A DNA stretch of 8,265 nt, taken from the NCBI GenBank assembly GCA_002435385.1, contig DJMN01000003.1:1-8265 (forward strand), given 5' to 3'. Numbering within the stretch: the first letter of the stretch is position 1; each line of letters begins with the position of its first letter. Below the pieces are notes generated by a model. It made no database searches. It was not told where the DNA came from and saw only the letters and a program-made list of their open reading frames with translations. Shown one piece after another: positions 6,343 to 8,265 of the stretch. Source of the DNA: Patescibacteria group bacterium UBA6489 (GTDB taxonomy: Bacteria; Patescibacteriota; Gracilibacteria; BD1-5; UBA6164). The position numbers and the translations under genes were made by a program.

Positions 6343-7671
6343 ATGAGATACTTGTATTGTATATTGTTTTTTGTTTGTGTTATGGGTTGAGTCTACTTGT
6401 GAGTTGTTCCTGATTATTTTGTTTTATTTGCTGCTTTTCTTTGAGCCTACATGGCAGTAAATATTTGAGCTAATGATGTTGCTAATAGTGTTTGACCTGC
6501 TGTAGGTGCTAAAGCATTAAAATTAAAATGGGCTATTGTTATCGCTGCTCTATGAAACATACTTTGAGCGGTTTTAGCCTGATGAGAAGTTGTATGAACT
6601 GTAAAAGATAAAATAATTGATATTTCTTGATTCAATTGAAATGTTGATATGTACATATATGCAATGATTGCAGCTTTAACAGCTGGTGCCTTATGGTTAA
6701 ATATAGCAACGTACCTTAAAGCACCAGTTTCTACAACTCATGCTATAGTTTGAGCAGTCATGTGATCCTGAATAGCCGCCTTATGATTTAAAGTTGTTTC
6801 TTGGTTAACGGTATGAAAAATAGTAGCCAGCTGGATTATTTCTCCTATATTGTGAGGATTAATCGCAGCGGCTTTTTTATTTTCTATAAAAAAGACTATT
6901 ATCTTTCAGAAAAATAAGGTTAAAGCTGCAAGGATATGGGTTCCAATATATGTAGCAATAATGTCTTGGGCTTTTTCTACTTATTTAATAATAAAATGAC
7001 TAAAACATACTAAATTATCTATGGAGTTTTACAATGCCGCTACTTTTTGATTAATAGTTTCTATTGTTGTATTTTTTGTTGTAAAATGATATTTAAAGAA
7101 AAAAGCTAAAAAAATAGAAAATAACAGAGATTCTATAAATAAGCTTTTTGTTATCCCTTTAATTTTTTGAGTATGATTGTTAACATTTGCTCACTGAGCT
7201 AACGATGTAGCTAATGCAATATGACCTTTATCTGGAATATTTGATGCTGTTATTAATCATGGTATATCTTCTAGTGTAACTATTCCCTTGTGGATTATGT
7301 TTATATGAGCTTTTGGTATAGCCATTTGACTTAGTTTATTTTGACCAAGAATTATAAAAACCGTATGAAGTGAAATAACTGAAATAGATCAAATAAGAGC
7401 TTTCTGTATAGCTTTATCTGCTGCTGTTACTGTAATTTTAGCTAGTCAATTATGATTACCTGTTAGTTCAACTCATATAGCTATAGGTTGAATTTTTGGA
7501 GTGTGACTTCTTAGAGAATTGTTAGATAGAAAGATAAAGAATCCTAAAGAAAAATATGTAAAAAGATCAATGGTTACAAAGATAATTGCTGCTTGGTTTA
7601 TAACTGTTCCTGTTGTTGCGTTTATTTCTGGATGAATATTTTTATGTTTGAATCTTATAATGAAAATATAA
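6343..7671 (+). CDS. PiT-family inorganic phosphate permease, copy 2
   Basis: This 442-aa paralogue of the preceding gene has the same PiT signatures at the same residue numbers: MAVNIGANDVANSVGPAVG (37-55), APVSTTHAIVGA (127-138), FAHGANDVANAIGP (282-295) and LPVSSTHIAIGG (372-383). Trp154 in VVSWLTVGKIV is TGG, and Arg396 is AGA, which makes this copy a reference for the rare codons of copy 1. At residue 249 it has TGA (Gly) where copy 1 has TGG (Trp). The least similar parts are the first membrane segment after residue 6, the region 218-246, and the last ten residues. Conservation of all motif residues indicates that both copies are under selection and not decaying. The extra copy could differ in affinity, coupling ion or expression. 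Its transcript ends at the hairpin at 7683-7718. Confidence 0.93.
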
Positions 7672-7682
7672 TTTATAGAAAT

Positions 7683-7718
7683 AAAAAATAGAGCTACTAA
7701 TTAGTAACTCTATTTTTT
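7683..7718. terminator. Bidirectional terminator between convergent PiT and RRM genes
   Basis: Arms 7683-7698 and 7703-7718 pair over 16 positions with one C-A mismatch and a four-base AATT loop. A-runs and T-runs at the two ends make it usable in both directions. It lies 11 bases after the PiT stop and 16 bases beyond the RRM gene's stop on the other strand. Confidence 0.8.
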
Positions 7719-7734
7719 ATTTGATGACATAATA

Positions 7735-7995
7735 TTAGTCTTCTTTTTTCTCTTGAGCAAAGTCTACTTTTATTGGTCTACCATCAAGTTCTGCTCAGTC
7801 CATAGCTTCTTTAGCTTTTACTGCATCCTCTACTGAAGCAAACTCAACAAATCAAAAACCTCTTGATTTACCAGTTTCTCTGTCCATAATTACTTTTGTA
7901 TAAACAACTTCTCCATGTTGTCCAAAAGCATCTTTTAGGTCTTGCCAAGTAAGATTCCAAGAAAGACCTCCAACAAATAGTTTGTTAGTTTCCAT
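7735..7995 (-). CDS. Small single-RRM RNA-binding protein
   Basis: The 86-aa product is one RNA recognition motif with almost nothing else. RNP2 is KLFVGGL (residues 5-11) and RNP1 is KSRGFGFVEF (43-52), with Phe47 and Phe49 as the aromatic residues that stack on RNA bases. GRPIKVDFAQ (72-81) forms the last strand, followed by a short acidic tail EKKED. Gly48, the central Gly of RNP1, is encoded by TGA (plus-strand TCA at 7852-7854), as is Gly67; other glycines are GGA or GGT. Single-RRM proteins of this size occur in cyanobacteria and many other bacteria, where several are cold-induced and bind mRNA; the targets here are unknown. The ATG at 7995 is right for the domain start. A TATTAT at 8011-8006 on the minus strand could be a -10 box with a nearly leaderless start, but this is weak. 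Confidence 0.93.
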
Positions 7996-8119
7996 AAAAA
8001 AACACATAATAAAAAAATAAAAAGTTTGAAATAATTTTTTATTTCTTTCTTTTTCTACTTATGAAAACATGAATAACATGTGAAAGAATCAAAGAGAACA
8101 AAAAGAATTTAAAAAAAAC

Positions 8120-8143
8120 CTTATTTCTAAAGTTTAGAATAAG
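8120..8143. repeat. Inverted repeat next to the right-edge terminator
   Basis: Arms 8120-8131 and 8133-8143 pair with one bulged A and a one-base centre. On the minus strand it follows the hairpin at 8149-8176 and may add to termination of a gene coming from the right. On its own it has no T-run long enough to be a clear terminator. Confidence 0.35.
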
Positions 8144-8148
8144 AAGTT

Positions 8149-8176
8149 ATTATAAAAAATCAAGTTTTTTTATAAT
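8149..8176 (-). terminator. Hairpin terminator for a minus-strand gene at the right edge
   Basis: Arms 8149-8159 and 8166-8176 form a perfect 11-bp stem with a six-base loop. On the minus strand it begins four bases after the TAA at 8182-8180, the usual place for a terminator of a gene ending there. Ending in A/T-runs on both sides, it could also act on the plus strand. Confidence 0.5.
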
Positions 8177-8179
8177 CTT

Positions 8180-8263
8180 TTATAGTTTCCCCAAAATTTC
8201 ATAAGGATTTGCGAATTGTTGGAATAAACAAAGATTTTGTAAGAGGCTGTCTAAAAAATCCAT
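8180..8263 (-). CDS. Possible C-terminal end of a gene entering from the right
   Basis: A minus-strand frame is open from the window edge to TAA at 8182-8180. From the ATG at 8263 it would give 27 residues (MDFLDSLLQN... ending NPYEILGKL). The codons contain no TGA, and a terminator-like hairpin follows the stop directly, which suggests a real gene end. I cannot identify the protein from so few residues. The same bases include a GAGGCTGTCT string at 8243-8252 that looks like an insertion-sequence terminus, in which case the frame may be accidental or belong to the element's flank. Confidence 0.35.
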   Translation of the reverse strand: MDFLDSLLQNLCLFQQFANPYEILGKL

Positions 8264-8265
8264 AA

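Larger units (their letters stand above)
7996..8179. other. AT-rich gap upstream of the RRM gene
   Basis: The gap has long A and T tracts, the possible minus-strand -10 box at 8006-8011, and two hairpins (8120-8143 and 8149-8176). A 47-codon plus-strand frame at 8061-8204 is open with TGA as Gly but overlaps both hairpins and encodes a Lys/Phe/Ile-rich peptide without recognisable features, so I do not call it a gene. No tRNA or other known RNA was seen. Confidence 0.45.

Noticed and set aside
8061..8204. A 47-codon plus-strand gene with TGA as Gly
   Set aside because: It overlaps two hairpins, has homopolymeric Lys/Phe composition and no recognisable feature.

Overview
The window comes from a very AT-rich bacterium in which UGA is read as glycine. 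Under the standard code almost every frame is broken. Read with TGA as Gly, eight intact genes appear, and the TGA codons fall on invariant glycines of known families: the GDSM and MGDN boxes of signal peptidase I, the RGFGFV core of an RRM protein, and both GANDVAN motifs of two PiT transporters. Tryptophan is still encoded by TGG. This use of UGA is known from the candidate phyla Absconditabacteria (SR1) and Gracilibacteria (BD1-5/GN02), which are reduced, probably host-dependent members of the Candidate Phyla Radiation. The lineage assignment is inference from the code and base composition; no rRNA or ribosomal protein is present.

Layout. 84-1940 (+): 618-aa orphan protein. 2158-2763 (+): signal peptidase I. 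2831-3352 (+): LOG-family (SLOG fold) nucleotide phosphoribohydrolase-like protein. 3492-4121 (+): membrane-anchored, low-complexity extracellular protein with a C-terminal DKNYW-like segment. 4178-4789 (-): conserved Cys-containing protein of unknown function. 4902-6224 and 6343-7671 (+): tandem PiT-family phosphate permease paralogues. 7735-7995 (-): single-RRM RNA-binding protein. 8180-8263 (-): possible tail of a gene entering from the right, next to a sequence that resembles an insertion-sequence end.

Most genes look like single transcription units, not operon members. AT-rich hairpins with A-runs on the left arm and T-runs on the right arm lie in most gaps and could stop transcription in both directions. 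Start codons are ATG with A/T-rich leaders and no convincing Shine-Dalgarno sequence. Arginine is almost always AGA or AGG; only three in-frame CGN codons exist in the whole window.

The most interesting observations concern the code and the duplication. The only in-frame CGG, in the first PiT gene, sits where the paralogue has TGG (Trp). This hints at the UGA=Gly plus CGG=Trp code known from Absconditabacterales. However, a CGA in the same gene aligns with AGA (Arg) in the paralogue, which argues against CGA also being Trp. The two PiT genes also share an upstream motif at exactly the same distance from ATG, so their control region was duplicated too. No mobile operon, CRISPR array or defence locus is visible.
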